In this document: in pieces, positions 16,302 through 24,156 of the stretch
Numbering within the stretch: position 1 is the stretch's first letter
How the letters are laid out: each line of letters starts with the position of its first letter
Position numbers and translations under genes: made by a program
Notes under the pieces: model-generated
What the model was told of the DNA's origin: nothing
Databases searched by the model: none
The model's input: the letters and a program-made list of their open reading frames with translations, nothing else
From: a virus
Length of the DNA: 44,792 nt
IMG/VR virus record: IMGVR_UViG_3300037137_000286
Location: 1-44,792 of that record
Direction: 5' to 3' (one strand)

Positions 16302-16550
16302 TCACTCCAAGTCGGCAAGCGCCTCTAGCAGAGTGATGCGGCCCTTACCGGCCGCCTCGAGTTCGAACACACGAGTCCGGTCGTCGGGGTGGTCCGTAAC
16401 GTACGCGATCGCCGCGGCGACTGTCGCATCGGCCGGATCGAACGTCGGATCGGCAGGCGAGGCCGAGATGACGCCGGCCATGCGTGTCGCGCCTCTCGGT
16501 GCCCTGCTGCCTCGTGATCGCATGTTCTGGTTCGACGTGATGATACCCAT
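16302..16550 (-). CDS. Small virion-region protein
   Basis: 82 residues from ATG 16550, sharing its A with the upstream TGA (TGATG). Basic N-terminus, then DPADATVAAAIAYVTDHPDD and a helical end (TRVFELEAAGKGRITLLEAL) of a type often seen in small proteins encoded near connectors in actinophages. Function not recognised. Confidence 0.58.
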   Translation of the reverse strand: MGIITSNQNMRSRGSRAPRGATRMAGVISASPADPTFDPADATVAAAIAYVTDHPDDRTRVFELEAAGKGRITLLEALADLE

Positions 16551-17407
16551 CAGGCGTGCGCTCCTGCCGCCCACGCGGCGCCGGACCAGTTGAACTTGAA
16601 CGTACCGATCGAGAAATACTCGCCCATCGCCCACGCCGTGAGCGGCAGAGCGACGTAGCCGAGCGCTGCGAGCTTCGCCGCATTCGGCGCGTCCTCGGCT
16701 GTGATCGTCGGCTCCAACAAGAACACGTCAGTCGGGGCCGTCTTGGCCCGCTCAGGAAGGTCAGCGCAACCCACCGTCGCAGCGGGCGGCTGCTGCGTCG
16801 TGACGACGTACCCGAACACGTCGCCCGTTGGGAACGTGGCGAGCAGCGGGTTGTCACCATGCGGGCCACGACCCCACGCTGCAGGTACGGCGAACCCTTG
16901 GCCGGCCAGCGACACGTTCAGTGGATTCGCCTCGATGGTGATATCACCGTCGAGCTTGCCGTTCTTCACGAACGGGACAGCGAAGTAACCCCACTCGGTC
17001 ACACCGCCAGCGCACGCGTCAACGCCGGTCTTCTTCGTCCACACCTCGAGAGCGAACCCGCCAGTCGGTTGCGCCGTCCCGAACGTTGCACCGATCGTGT
17101 CGGCCCCTGACACGACGGCGTTCGCGTCCGCGATGATGTCGAGAATGTCAGGGTCGACCTCGCAGAACTGCACCGATACGTTGACCCACTTGAGAATGTC
17201 AGGGTCCTTTTCGTTGATACAGAAGTCACCCCATGCGTTCTTCTGGACGTACTCGGCCCCGGCCTCCTCTTCGCGACCGATCGTGACGGTAATGAACCCT
17301 TCTGACACGACCTGCGAACACGTCGAGTACACCGGGATACCACACGAGTCCAGTCGGGTGATTCGGACTCGACGGCCCTTGATCGATCGAAGCTTCTTGG
17401 TTGCCAC
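16550..17407 (-). CDS. Major tail (tube) protein
   Basis: 285 residues from GTG 17407 with AAAGGA upstream. Opens with KLRSIKGRRVRITRLDSCG, then repeated strand patterns (SEGFITVTIGREEEAGAEYV, WVNVSVQFCEVDPDILDII, GFALEVWTKKTG, GYFAVPFVKNGKLDGDITIE) ending LPLTAWAMGEYFSIGTFKFN. This is the layout of actinophage tail tube proteins. Several Cys residues may form disulfides. Unusually it lies before, not after, the connector genes. Confidence 0.72.
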   Translation of the reverse strand: MATKKLRSIKGRRVRITRLDSCGIPVYSTCSQVVSEGFITVTIGREEEAGAEYVQKNAWGDFCINEKDPDILKWVNVSVQFCEVDPDILDIIADANAVVSGADTIGATFGTAQPTGGFALEVWTKKTGVDACAGGVTEWGYFAVPFVKNGKLDGDITIEANPLNVSLAGQGFAVPAAWGRGPHGDNPLLATFPTGDVFGYVVTTQQPPAATVGCADLPERAKTAPTDVFLLEPTITAEDAPNAAKLAALGYVALPLTAWAMGEYFSIGTFKFNWSGAAWAAGAHA

Positions 17408-17431
17408 GATATGTGTCCTTTCGGGTCAGGC

Positions 17432-18226
17432 TTACGCTCGTGCGGTCAGGACAGCAGTCCGCATTGCGGTGCAGTCCCAACCGACGACATAGGTACGTTC
17501 GACTACGGCAGAGATGTCGTTGATCTCGGTGTCATAGACCGTGCCGAGGTCGAAGACTTCGCCATGCATGAGCACCAATGCACCCGTCACGATGATCTCT
17601 GCATCATCCTCGGAGAACGGCGAATCGGGGGCAGGCAGGTATCCGGCACCCGCGGCGACAGGCGTGCCGAGCAGCGTGCGCAGCCGGGCACCGTCGACGC
17701 GCAACACGTCAATGCCCGCCATCGTTGCCGTGTAGCGGCTCATATGCATGACGCCCGTGCCGCCATAATTGACGTTGATCAAACCCTCGGCCATCGCGAT
17801 CGCTTCCTGAATCGAGCCGCCCGTGGCCGACGAGACGCCGGCCCCGATCGCATCATCCAGCAGCGCCCACAACGCCGACTCGACCGCGTACTGCTCGCCC
17901 GCCATCAACAGCGCACGCGCCGCCGCGAACTTCTCGCTGAGCGCCGAGCCGCCCATCGATTCGTCCGAGCGGGCGTACACAGTGAAAGACGGCGCGGTGA
18001 TGATGCCGCACTGCACGTTGACGCTCTTTGGCGGGACAACGTCTTCTACCTGGCACGGCAAGTACGTGACACCGACGCTCGCGCACGCCTCCGACCTCCA
18101 CCACACACCCGCTTGCCAGTGCGGATCGACGGACGTCTCGGGCGTGACGACGGAGAACAGACCGAACGGGTAGGGCACCACGCGTGGCGCGGTTACCTCG
18201 ACGCTCGGGATCATCGTGTCTGTCAT
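17432..18226 (-). CDS. Virion structural protein encoded next to the capsid gene
   Basis: 264 residues from ATG 18226 with GAAGGA upstream. Not firmly recognised. Mixed alpha/beta with GGSALSEKFAAARALLMAGE, YAVESALWALLDDAIGAG, a GGTGVMHMSRYTATMAGIDV stretch and a C-terminal VFDLGTVYDTEINDISAVVE then RTYVVGWDCTAM. The C-terminal pattern recalls capsid-type folds, so a capsid paralogue or connector is possible. Position between capsid and tube supports a virion role. Confidence 0.55.
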   Translation of the reverse strand: MTDTMIPSVEVTAPRVVPYPFGLFSVVTPETSVDPHWQAGVWWRSEACASVGVTYLPCQVEDVVPPKSVNVQCGIITAPSFTVYARSDESMGGSALSEKFAAARALLMAGEQYAVESALWALLDDAIGAGVSSATGGSIQEAIAMAEGLINVNYGGTGVMHMSRYTATMAGIDVLRVDGARLRTLLGTPVAAGAGYLPAPDSPFSEDDAEIIVTGALVLMHGEVFDLGTVYDTEINDISAVVERTYVVGWDCTAMRTAVLTARA

Positions 18227-18268
18227 GGCTCAGATCCTTCTGTTCGGCTCGACTAGGTCCTGTTCGGA

Positions 18269-20305
18269 TCAGGTCGGGCCGGTCGGACCGGTCGCTCCGG
18301 TGGGACCAGTGGGACCGGTGGGACCCGTCGGACCGGTCACGTCGCCGCAGCATGCGGTCACGCCATCGGTCGAGAGTGTCACGGTCACCTTGCGGCCCTT
18401 CGGACCACGACGGGCCAGCAGACGGAAGTCCTCCGTCCACGCCGCCGTGAAGTCGTTCGTCGCGTTCAGACGCGAGTCACGCAGCACACCGAGATCGATC
18501 GATCCACCGTTGCCCTCGATGATCGACCCGGCCGGATACATGAGGAACTGCGTCGTGCTCGGCCACACCTGCGACGGCGAACCGCCAAACAGCGGGAGGT
18601 AATCCTCCAAGAACTGAGGGCGCACGTTCCGGACGGCGAAGTGGCCTGCGATCTGAGCGTCCGACACCGAGAGCAGATCGACACCGGCTCGCATCGCGAG
18701 GTTCGAACGCAACATCTCCGTGGTCCACGACGGCAGCAGAATCTCGAGGACGACGTTGCCGCTGATCTTGTGCTCGGAGCGGTAGTCGGTCACCTGCAAC
18801 TCGATCGCTGACATGAGTTCACCGAACGAGTCGGTGCCCACAGCGGTCACGGTCACGGCGGCGCTGTTGCCGCTCGCTGCGATCTTGGCAATGTTGATCG
18901 CAGACATGCGGTGAAGGTGAGCGTTCATCACGAGCGACACGTAACGCCGTGTCAATTCTGGGTACGCACGGTCGGACAGGTTGCCGTGCTTCAAGCACAA
19001 CCCGTACGCACCGAGGCGAATGTCCGCCCACGTCGGGCAAGGGATCGTGAAACATCCCTTCTGGCGGGTGAACGTCCCGACACCGTTCGACACCGACGCT
19101 GCTGACTCGAACGTGAACGTATCCGAATCGGTCACACCGGTGACGGTCTGCGGGCCGTCAACGGCAACGTTGCCGATGTTGATATCCACCATGTCGCCCA
19201 CGACGACCAGGTGCGCTCCGGTCGTGTTGACCGTCGCCGTTCCACCACCGGCGTCCAGGTCCGCGATCACTACCGAGATATCGCTGTCTTGATCCTCGCT
19301 CCACGTCCACAGCGCACCATCGGCCGAGTCGATACCGATGTACGACGGAATGTTGATACCGCCGCGCTCGATACCGACCGACGGAACGTTGAGCAGCCCC
19401 GTCGCACCGTCGAGCGTCAAAAGCTCGTACATGTTCTGTGACGGCGTGCACCATCCGCCCGACGCCACCAGCGCTAGGCCCTTGCCCAACTGCGACGGGT
19501 TCGCCACTCGCTCGATGACGTCGAGAGCGCTCTCTCCCGACATGGCCTTGCCGATCACGTCGCCCTTCGCGTAGGGCAGGTTGAACTTCGCGACCGGGAC
19601 CCGTGCCGAATGATCGGCAAGGGCTCGGGCCTTGTCGTGCATCGCCACAGCGACCTGCGTCAGATCGATCGTCGCACCAGCGCCGACACCTGGAATGTCA
19701 GCCGCTGCCGTGATGACAACGTGCGGGTCGGCCTCCGACACACGAGGACGCACCGAGCGCCGCGACGTGGCCGCTGCCGACGCCGGCCGACGCTTCGCCG
19801 CACCAGCGCTCGCCGTCACAAGCTCCTTGCCTTCGACCGGCGCTGCCGCACCAGAGTCGTCGGGCTCCGCTGGCGCATCGCCGTCACCCGGGTCGTCGCC
19901 GCCCTCGTCACCGTCGTCGGGTGCGTCCGGGTCGGCCGAATCGTCCGCGTGCACACGGTCGCGCAGCGCGTCGATCTGCTCCTGCGCCAACGCCTCGGCC
20001 TCCGTGCGGTTCGTCCGCTCAGCCCGGATTCGATCCAGGCCCTCCGCGAGCTCCGTCATGGCCGCAACGTCCGTCGAGCCCTCATCGAGCAGACGGTCGA
20101 ACTCGGCTACAACCTGGTCCTCGAGTGCGGCGAGGTCGTCGTCGCTGAACAGGTCGTGATCGGTCAGGTCCTCTGCGATCGTCACAGGGGCCTCGTCGCC
20201 GTCGCCACCTGCGACAACCGGCACGCGGCTGCCGTCAGGGAATAGCCAGAAGCGACCGAGACGGATCGGGGTCATGGAATCGATGCTGCGGCGGGCTGCG
20301 TTCAT
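18269..20305 (-). CDS. Major capsid protein with N-terminal delta-like domain and C-terminal collagen-like tail
   Basis: 678 residues. ATG 20305 was chosen for AAGGAG upstream; an ATG at 20275 is in frame. Residues about 1-190 are acidic and helical (a delta/scaffold-like region expected to be removed by the protease encoded upstream). The HK97-type core is seen in the C-terminal half (RAYPELTRRYVSLVMNAHLH, FLEDYLPLFGG, PAGSIIEGNGGSIDLGVLRD). A beta-rich insertion sits near residues 360-430 (HLVVVGDMVDINIGN, DSDTFTFES). The last 21 residues are seven GXT triplets (GPT with one GAT), directly after a CC pair. Confidence 0.88.
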   Translation of the reverse strand: MNAARRSIDSMTPIRLGRFWLFPDGSRVPVVAGGDGDEAPVTIAEDLTDHDLFSDDDLAALEDQVVAEFDRLLDEGSTDVAAMTELAEGLDRIRAERTNRTEAEALAQEQIDALRDRVHADDSADPDAPDDGDEGGDDPGDGDAPAEPDDSGAAAPVEGKELVTASAGAAKRRPASAAATSRRSVRPRVSEADPHVVITAAADIPGVGAGATIDLTQVAVAMHDKARALADHSARVPVAKFNLPYAKGDVIGKAMSGESALDVIERVANPSQLGKGLALVASGGWCTPSQNMYELLTLDGATGLLNVPSVGIERGGINIPSYIGIDSADGALWTWSEDQDSDISVVIADLDAGGGTATVNTTGAHLVVVGDMVDINIGNVAVDGPQTVTGVTDSDTFTFESAASVSNGVGTFTRQKGCFTIPCPTWADIRLGAYGLCLKHGNLSDRAYPELTRRYVSLVMNAHLHRMSAINIAKIAASGNSAAVTVTAVGTDSFGELMSAIELQVTDYRSEHKISGNVVLEILLPSWTTEMLRSNLAMRAGVDLLSVSDAQIAGHFAVRNVRPQFLEDYLPLFGGSPSQVWPSTTQFLMYPAGSIIEGNGGSIDLGVLRDSRLNATNDFTAAWTEDFRLLARRGPKGRKVTVTLSTDGVTACCGDVTGPTGPTGPTGPTGATGPTGPT
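18272..18334 (-). repeat. Collagen-like GPT repeat at capsid protein C-terminus
   Basis: Seven consecutive Gly-X-Thr triplets encoded by GGN CCN ACN codons, ending at the stop codon. The same triplet type makes up most of the collagen-like protein at 30880. Confidence 0.85.
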
Positions 20306-20408
20306 GTCGGCAGCTACTCCTTCGTGGTGTCGTTGTTCGAAGTGTGGCGACCGAGCTAGGCCCGATTCGCAAGCCTGCGGGACTTCGCCGCGCTGACTCG
20401 TTGCCAGG

Positions 20409-20414
20409 ATCATA
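20409..20414 (-). promoter_or_regulatory. TATGAT -10 element of a possible capsid promoter
   Basis: Minus strand TATGAT differs from TATAAT at one position and stands after a hairpin and before the capsid ribosome site. No good -35 is visible. Confidence 0.4.
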
Positions 20415-20470
20415 CACACACGCCGTCACGCAATGCACGGACCATCGGACCCGCCACCGTTGACACGCGG

Positions 20471-20511
20471 AACGGCCAACCAGATTGCGGCGGGCAGCCT
20501 GGTGGGCCGTT
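20471..20511 (-). terminator. Imperfect hairpin upstream of the capsid gene
   Basis: AACGGCC (20471-20477) pairs with GGCCGTT (20505-20511), and ACCAG (20479-20483) with CTGGT (20499-20503), separated by one A-G mismatch. The loop is 15 bases. It follows the small Cys-protein gene on the minus strand. No U tract. Confidence 0.4.
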
Positions 20512-20604
20512 CTTGGCGTTGTCGGGCTCAATCGGAGCACGAGTCGCCGCACGTGGCCATGATCCGGGGAACCGGGGCCGTTGTGAAGTCCTGGTGATCG
20601 TACC

Positions 20605-20826
20605 TCAGTCGGCCGGCCGTGTCGACCCACCGATACGTGTCGCGAACCCTGTCGCCGCGACAAGCGACGAGAACTTACGCCCGGTCGACTTACCCGCCGC
20701 CGTCACAACCTCGTACATGGTGGCCGAGCCGATCTGCGCTGCAGCCTGACGGGTCTGCGCCTGCGACTGAATCGGTTGCGACTGGTTCACGGTGCGCCGG
20801 CCACCACCGCATGATCCACACCCCAT
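20605..20826 (-). CDS. Small CGSCGG protein between protease and capsid
   Basis: 73 residues beginning MGCGSCGGGRRTVNQSQ. AGGAGG precedes ATG 20826, which lies one base after the protease stop. The N-terminal CxxC within a glycine run is followed by a Gln/Ser-rich linker and a C-terminal helix/strand region (ATMYEVVTAAGKSTGRKFSS). Small proteins of this type are seen beside actinophage capsid genes. Function unknown; metal or membrane association via the Cys pair is possible. Confidence 0.65.
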   Translation of the reverse strand: MGCGSCGGGRRTVNQSQPIQSQAQTRQAAAQIGSATMYEVVTAAGKSTGRKFSSLVAATGFATRIGGSTRPAD

Positions 20827-20827
20827 G

Positions 20828-22309
20828 TCACTCGCCTCCTGGGTGGACTCGCGACCTGAGGGCAGCGATTCGATCGTGACGTGAGCGCCCGACCGAGGCA
20901 GCGATTCGTTCCACGGCCTTGCGCGCGACGCCTGGCTCGAGGCCGGCCACGGTGTCGGGTCGGTGCGCAGGGTGCGAGATGATGAGCGACGCAACGAGCC
21001 CTGCGTCCTTGCGGACCCATGCCCTCGGCACGTTGAAACCTGGCACCGGCACCGACAGCGCCGCAACCATGTCCAACTCGTTGCCGAACAGTCGCCAGTC
21101 GCCAGACGGAGGCGTGCTCATCACTTCACGCACCTGCTCCAACGTGAGCGTCGACCGCGCAGCGCCACAGACCCAGATTCCGAACTCGCCGTCCAGAGCC
21201 CTCAGATCGGCAGCCACCGACCCGCTGTTGTCGTAATGGGCCTGCGTGGGACCAGCGCCGAGCTTGCGGTCAGCGTGGCCCGTGTGGAACGTCAACCGGC
21301 CGACACTGACTCGTCCACCGTCGTCCACAGGTATTTCCCCAACGTGGAACCTTGCATAGTTCGACGGTGACGGCGGGGCCTGCACGCACTCGCCCATGAT
21401 GCCGATATGGCATTCGCCCCACGTCGCCAGGTGCCCAAACACTTGACCCGAATCGAGGATCGTCAACGGCATCTCGCCCGGAGCCTCAGGCACCTCGAAC
21501 CACTCACGCGGCGGGATCACCGGGAACTCGAACCGGGTCGGGGTCGCCTCCCGTGCGCCGGCCGCGGTGGCCGAGGAGCCGTTGGTGAGCACGATCGTCG
21601 GGAGCATGACGCCCGTGACACCGTTGCGAGCGAAAACTCGAGCCGCCGACGCCGCGAGTGAAGGCTCCACGTCGGTCGTCTCATCCTCAATGAACGCCTC
21701 CTGCAGAGCAGGGAACGTCAGCACCGTAATGCCCATGAGCCGGCCCTCGGTGACCCTCATCAACGGCTGGTCGATCGGCATTACCTCGTACTCGACACCA
21801 TCGATCGTTTCCGTTTCCGGGGGCTCCGGTTCGCCACCTTCGAGCATCGTCAGGAACGGGTCCTGCGGCAGCGGGTTACCGTCCTTGTCCGTCAGCGGAA
21901 ACAGGATCTCGAACTCGACGTCGTCGATATCGGCCGACACGCCGCGAAGCTCGCCCGACTGCACTAGGCCGATCAGGTGAGCTTGCTCGTCGTCCGGGTT
22001 CGAAAGGTAGTCACCCCACACATGGATCGCGGTTCCCTGCCGTTCGACCTTGTCGATATTGCCGATCAGGACCGAGCCCATATGTTCGGGCGTATTGTCC
22101 TGCTGCGCCATGACAGGCAGAGGAAGGTCGCGCCACGTCAACGAGTTCTCGGTAAACAGACGCTTATCGCCCGTCTCGACTCCCTCGATTATCGCGAGAG
22201 CGTGGAATCGGCCGGCCGACGCTGGCGGCAACGCGTCGCCCGTTCCATCGGCTGGTGCGAGAGTGGCGTCGCCGTCAGCGACCATCACCATTCGGATGCG
22301 AGGCTTCAT
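20828..22309 (-). CDS. Capsid maturation protease
   Basis: 493 residues from ATG 22309 (TACCCT seven bases upstream; a GTG at 22330 is less likely). The N-terminal domain has the prohead protease layout (HALAIIEGVETGDKRLFTEN, HVWGDYLS, GELRGVSADIDDVEFEI, MGITVLTFPALQEAFI). The C-terminal part contains the actinophage-specific VFGHLATWGECHIG, YARFHVGEIPV, VGRLTFHTGHAD and AHYDNSGSVAADLRALDGE pattern. Catalytic residues cannot be assigned by eye with certainty. It should cleave the N-terminal region of the capsid protein during maturation. Confidence 0.82.
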   Translation of the reverse strand: MKPRIRMVMVADGDATLAPADGTGDALPPASAGRFHALAIIEGVETGDKRLFTENSLTWRDLPLPVMAQQDNTPEHMGSVLIGNIDKVERQGTAIHVWGDYLSNPDDEQAHLIGLVQSGELRGVSADIDDVEFEILFPLTDKDGNPLPQDPFLTMLEGGEPEPPETETIDGVEYEVMPIDQPLMRVTEGRLMGITVLTFPALQEAFIEDETTDVEPSLAASAARVFARNGVTGVMLPTIVLTNGSSATAAGAREATPTRFEFPVIPPREWFEVPEAPGEMPLTILDSGQVFGHLATWGECHIGIMGECVQAPPSPSNYARFHVGEIPVDDGGRVSVGRLTFHTGHADRKLGAGPTQAHYDNSGSVAADLRALDGEFGIWVCGAARSTLTLEQVREVMSTPPSGDWRLFGNELDMVAALSVPVPGFNVPRAWVRKDAGLVASLIISHPAHRPDTVAGLEPGVARKAVERIAASVGRSRHDRIAALRSRVHPGGE

Positions 22310-22316
22310 GGCCGAC

Positions 22317-22322
22317 AGGGTA
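22317..22322 (-). promoter_or_regulatory. TACCCT -10 element, 7 bases before ATG 22309
   Basis: Minus strand TACCCT-GTCGGCC-ATGA before the protease gene. The spacer resembles the AACGGCC spacer of three other genes. Confidence 0.42.
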
Positions 22323-22342
22323 CTCGTCACGCAACCCTCGGT

Positions 22343-22356
22343 GTGAGTATCCTCAC
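22343..22356 (+). promoter_or_regulatory. Inverted repeat overlapping a TATCCT -10 element
   Basis: GTGAG-TATC-CTCAC is a 5-bp inverted repeat; TATCCT (22348-22353) inside it is a candidate -10 for the plus-strand gene at 22423. This looks like an operator over a promoter, but no -35 is clear. Confidence 0.35.
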
Positions 22357-22422
22357 TGGCACGCCCAGCGACGGGCGCGCAAGACCATCGACAGATAGAC
22401 CGACAGACAGGGAGAACATGAC

Positions 22423-22743
22423 ATGAGTGAGTTCGTACTCAAGCTCGCCGGATGGGACCACAACGCACCAGTTGTTTGGTTGCCCGGTGTAACCAAGGTC
22501 CAACGCATGGACACCGCCTCGTGGGGCTCCGTGATGCCAACCAGTGAGCCCACCGCTGGCGTCAGAGGCGTGTTCGATGACTACGAACCGGATTACCAGT
22601 TCATGTCGAACACGATCGGCAAGGACGCTGTCGTGACGCTGCTCTGGATCGAGACGGGCAGCTACGGCGGTTACGCATGCGTCGAGCAAGCATGGCTCGT
22701 CGGCCCCGGTGGCGGCACCGTCGACCGGCTGAGCGGGACATGA
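22423..22743 (+). CDS. Moron-like hypothetical protein
   Basis: 106 residues. ATG 22423 follows AGGGAGAA. It is the only plus-strand gene inside the 29-kb leftward structural region. Trp- and Tyr-rich with WDHNAPVVWLPGVTKV, DAVVTLLWIETGSYGGYACV and VGPGGGTVD; no motif recognised. Own promoter and terminator signals (22343, 22775) suggest independent expression, as in moron genes. Confidence 0.65.
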   Translation: MSEFVLKLAGWDHNAPVVWLPGVTKVQRMDTASWGSVMPTSEPTAGVRGVFDDYEPDYQFMSNTIGKDAVVTLLWIETGSYGGYACVEQAWLVGPGGGTVDRLSGT

Positions 22744-22774
22744 GGCCCTAGCGCATCGTCAGCAGGTGGCGCGA

Positions 22775-22818
22775 GAGTGCCCCGGAACCCACCGGCAAGG
22801 AATGGGTCCGGGGCACTC
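22775..22818. terminator. Strong bidirectional hairpin terminator
   Basis: GAGTGCCCCGG (22775-22785) pairs with CCGGGGCACTC (22808-22818) and ACCCA with TGGGT inside, one bulged A, loop of 11 bases: 16 base pairs in all. It lies between the convergent ends of the 106-residue and 300-residue genes. Confidence 0.8.
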
Positions 22819-22847
22819 AGGAGTCTCTTCGCTCCCGACCGGGAAGT

Positions 22848-23750
22848 TTAGAGCGTCGCACCGTCCAACACTGCGAGCGCCAACGGTGTCGCATGGCCGA
22901 GGTTGTCGACAAGCGAGCGGCCACCGAACGTCGGGTCCGGGGTCAGGTCCGACAGGTACGGGAAGCTGCCACCGAAGATCAGGAATCGGTCGGCACCCTC
23001 GGCCCGAAGGGCGGTCATCATGCCGACGATCGACTCGACGGACGGAGTGCCCGCCCCGTAGTCGAGCGCCGACACGGCGACCATGAGGTCGTCGGTCAGC
23101 GGGGCGAAGGTCCTGGTCAGTTCAATCGCCTGCTTGACGTCGTAGCAGTCGAACGACAGAGCGTCGTGTCCGAGGTCGGCCAGCGCCCGTTCGATCACTG
23201 CCGCGTCGGGCAGATGGTTCGTGAACGGGCCGACCGTGGTGACGGGCTCGACCTTCTCGACCATGATCGCCCACCGGCCGACCAGGATGGCCCAGTCGCC
23301 ATACTTCGGGTCGAACTCGTCGCCCATGTCCCACGCCGCAACGTGATCGAGACGGTCGTTCAGCATCCAGAACTGGTAGGCCGTCAACCGGGTGCCGGGG
23401 TTCTCGCTCCACAGCCGGTCGTCGTAGACCACGGTATCCATGCCGACCGAAGCGTTGAGGTCGACCAGTCGGGCGTAGGTGGCCGGGTCGACGTAGCGGG
23501 CTCCTGGCTCCGCTGTCGTGTAGGTCGCACGATCCGGGGGCATGCACGGCCCGAACGTGGCGTCAACATGAGCCCCGGCGAGGACTGCGACCGCTGCCGC
23601 GGCGTTCGGGTCGTCCGGGTGGACTCCACAGAACGCCCACGCAACTGCGGGCTGAACGGGGGCGGGCGGGGCTGCGTGAACAGCTGCCGTTCCGAATGCG
23701 AAGGTGGCGAGCATGGCCACCGAGAGCGTCGAGAGCAGGTTCTTCGTCAT
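22848..23750 (-). CDS. Secreted protein, possible TIM-barrel hydrolase
   Basis: 300 residues from ATG 23750. A clear signal peptide (MTKNLLSTLSVAMLATFAFG, then TAAVHAAPP) with Lys after Met, hydrophobic core and an AxA-type cleavage site near residue 27. The mature part alternates strands and helices (GMDTVVYDDRLW, VAAWDMGDEFDP, VTTVGPFTNH, DALSFDCYDV, MVAVSALDYGAG, DRFLIFGGSF), which suggests a TIM barrel like those of glycoside hydrolases; Glu in WDMGDEFD is a candidate catalytic acid. The substrate is unknown. An export signal is unusual in the middle of a capsid operon and suggests a moron acting on the host envelope. Confidence 0.7.
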   Translation of the reverse strand: MTKNLLSTLSVAMLATFAFGTAAVHAAPPAPVQPAVAWAFCGVHPDDPNAAAAVAVLAGAHVDATFGPCMPPDRATYTTAEPGARYVDPATYARLVDLNASVGMDTVVYDDRLWSENPGTRLTAYQFWMLNDRLDHVAAWDMGDEFDPKYGDWAILVGRWAIMVEKVEPVTTVGPFTNHLPDAAVIERALADLGHDALSFDCYDVKQAIELTRTFAPLTDDLMVAVSALDYGAGTPSVESIVGMMTALRAEGADRFLIFGGSFPYLSDLTPDPTFGGRSLVDNLGHATPLALAVLDGATL

Positions 23751-23767
23751 GCCCTAATTGTCAACCC

Positions 23768-23793
23768 AACGGCCCTTGGTTGATAGGGCCGTT
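23768..23793 (-). terminator. Hairpin upstream of the secreted-protein gene
   Basis: AACGGCCCT (23768-23776) and AGGGCCGTT (23785-23793) form a perfect 9-bp stem with an 8-base loop in the 103-base gap between the 94-residue gene and the secreted protein. Its left arm includes the GTAACGGCC block found before three start codons, so it may be an operator rather than a terminator. Confidence 0.5.
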
Positions 23794-23853
23794 ACCCTGG
23801 TTTAGTCCTGAAACCTCACGACCTTCGTCCTGGTGAAACCGGCCCTCCGCTCG

Positions 23854-24138
23854 TCAGTACACCACGTCGGGATCGTATGGCACGTCGGGGATCGGTGGCA
23901 GATCACGCAACACGAGCATCACGCCCGACGCCTGGCCAGCCTCGAACATGGCGTGCGAGAAAGCGAGGAAGGTCACCGCCTCATCCGGTCTGGTGACCCA
24001 CGGGCCGGTCGGAGTGACACCCACCGGCCCTGCTTCGACCTCGGCGTTCGCCAGGCGTTCGACGCGTTCGTCCGAGCACTGCACCGACACACCGTCGCCG
24101 CTAGCGAGGATCGAGCCCCATCGCACTTCCCAGGTCAT
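23854..24138 (-). CDS. Hypothetical protein after MuF
   Basis: 94 residues from ATG 24138, preceded by TACCGTAACGGCC (TANNNT plus seven bases). Strand-rich (TWEVRWGSILASGDGVSVQC, AVTFLAFSHAMFEAGQASG, VMLVLRDLPPIPDVPY). Not recognised. It stands between the MuF gene and the moron island. Confidence 0.6.
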   Translation of the reverse strand: MTWEVRWGSILASGDGVSVQCSDERVERLANAEVEAGPVGVTPTGPWVTRPDEAVTFLAFSHAMFEAGQASGVMLVLRDLPPIPDVPYDPDVVY

Positions 24139-24145
24139 GGCCGTT

Positions 24146-24151
24146 ACGGTA
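24146..24151 (-). promoter_or_regulatory. TACCGT -10 element, 7 bases before ATG 24138
   Basis: Minus strand TACCGT-AACGGCC-ATGAC, third copy of the GTAACGGCCATGAC block. Confidence 0.45.
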
Positions 24152-24156
24152 CTGGC

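Larger units (their letters stand above)
20306..20604 (-). other. Leader/regulatory region upstream of the capsid gene
   Basis: About 300 bases without a convincing gene. It holds an imperfect hairpin (20471-20511) and a TATGAT hexamer (20409-20414) on the minus strand, which would give the capsid gene its own transcript with a leader of about 100 bases. Confidence 0.5.

Noticed and set aside
20528-20560. Ten-codon minigene (minus strand, MATCGDSCSD)
   Set aside because: No ribosome site or overlap with a neighbour, and a frame this short is expected by chance.
23759-23764. Perfect TTGACA on the minus strand before the secreted-protein gene
   Set aside because: A -10 at normal spacing would fall inside the coding region where no matching hexamer is seen, so it is not called as a -35.
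22893-23783. 296-residue plus-strand open frame
   Set aside because: Antisense to the secreted-protein gene, which has a clear signal peptide and protein-like composition.
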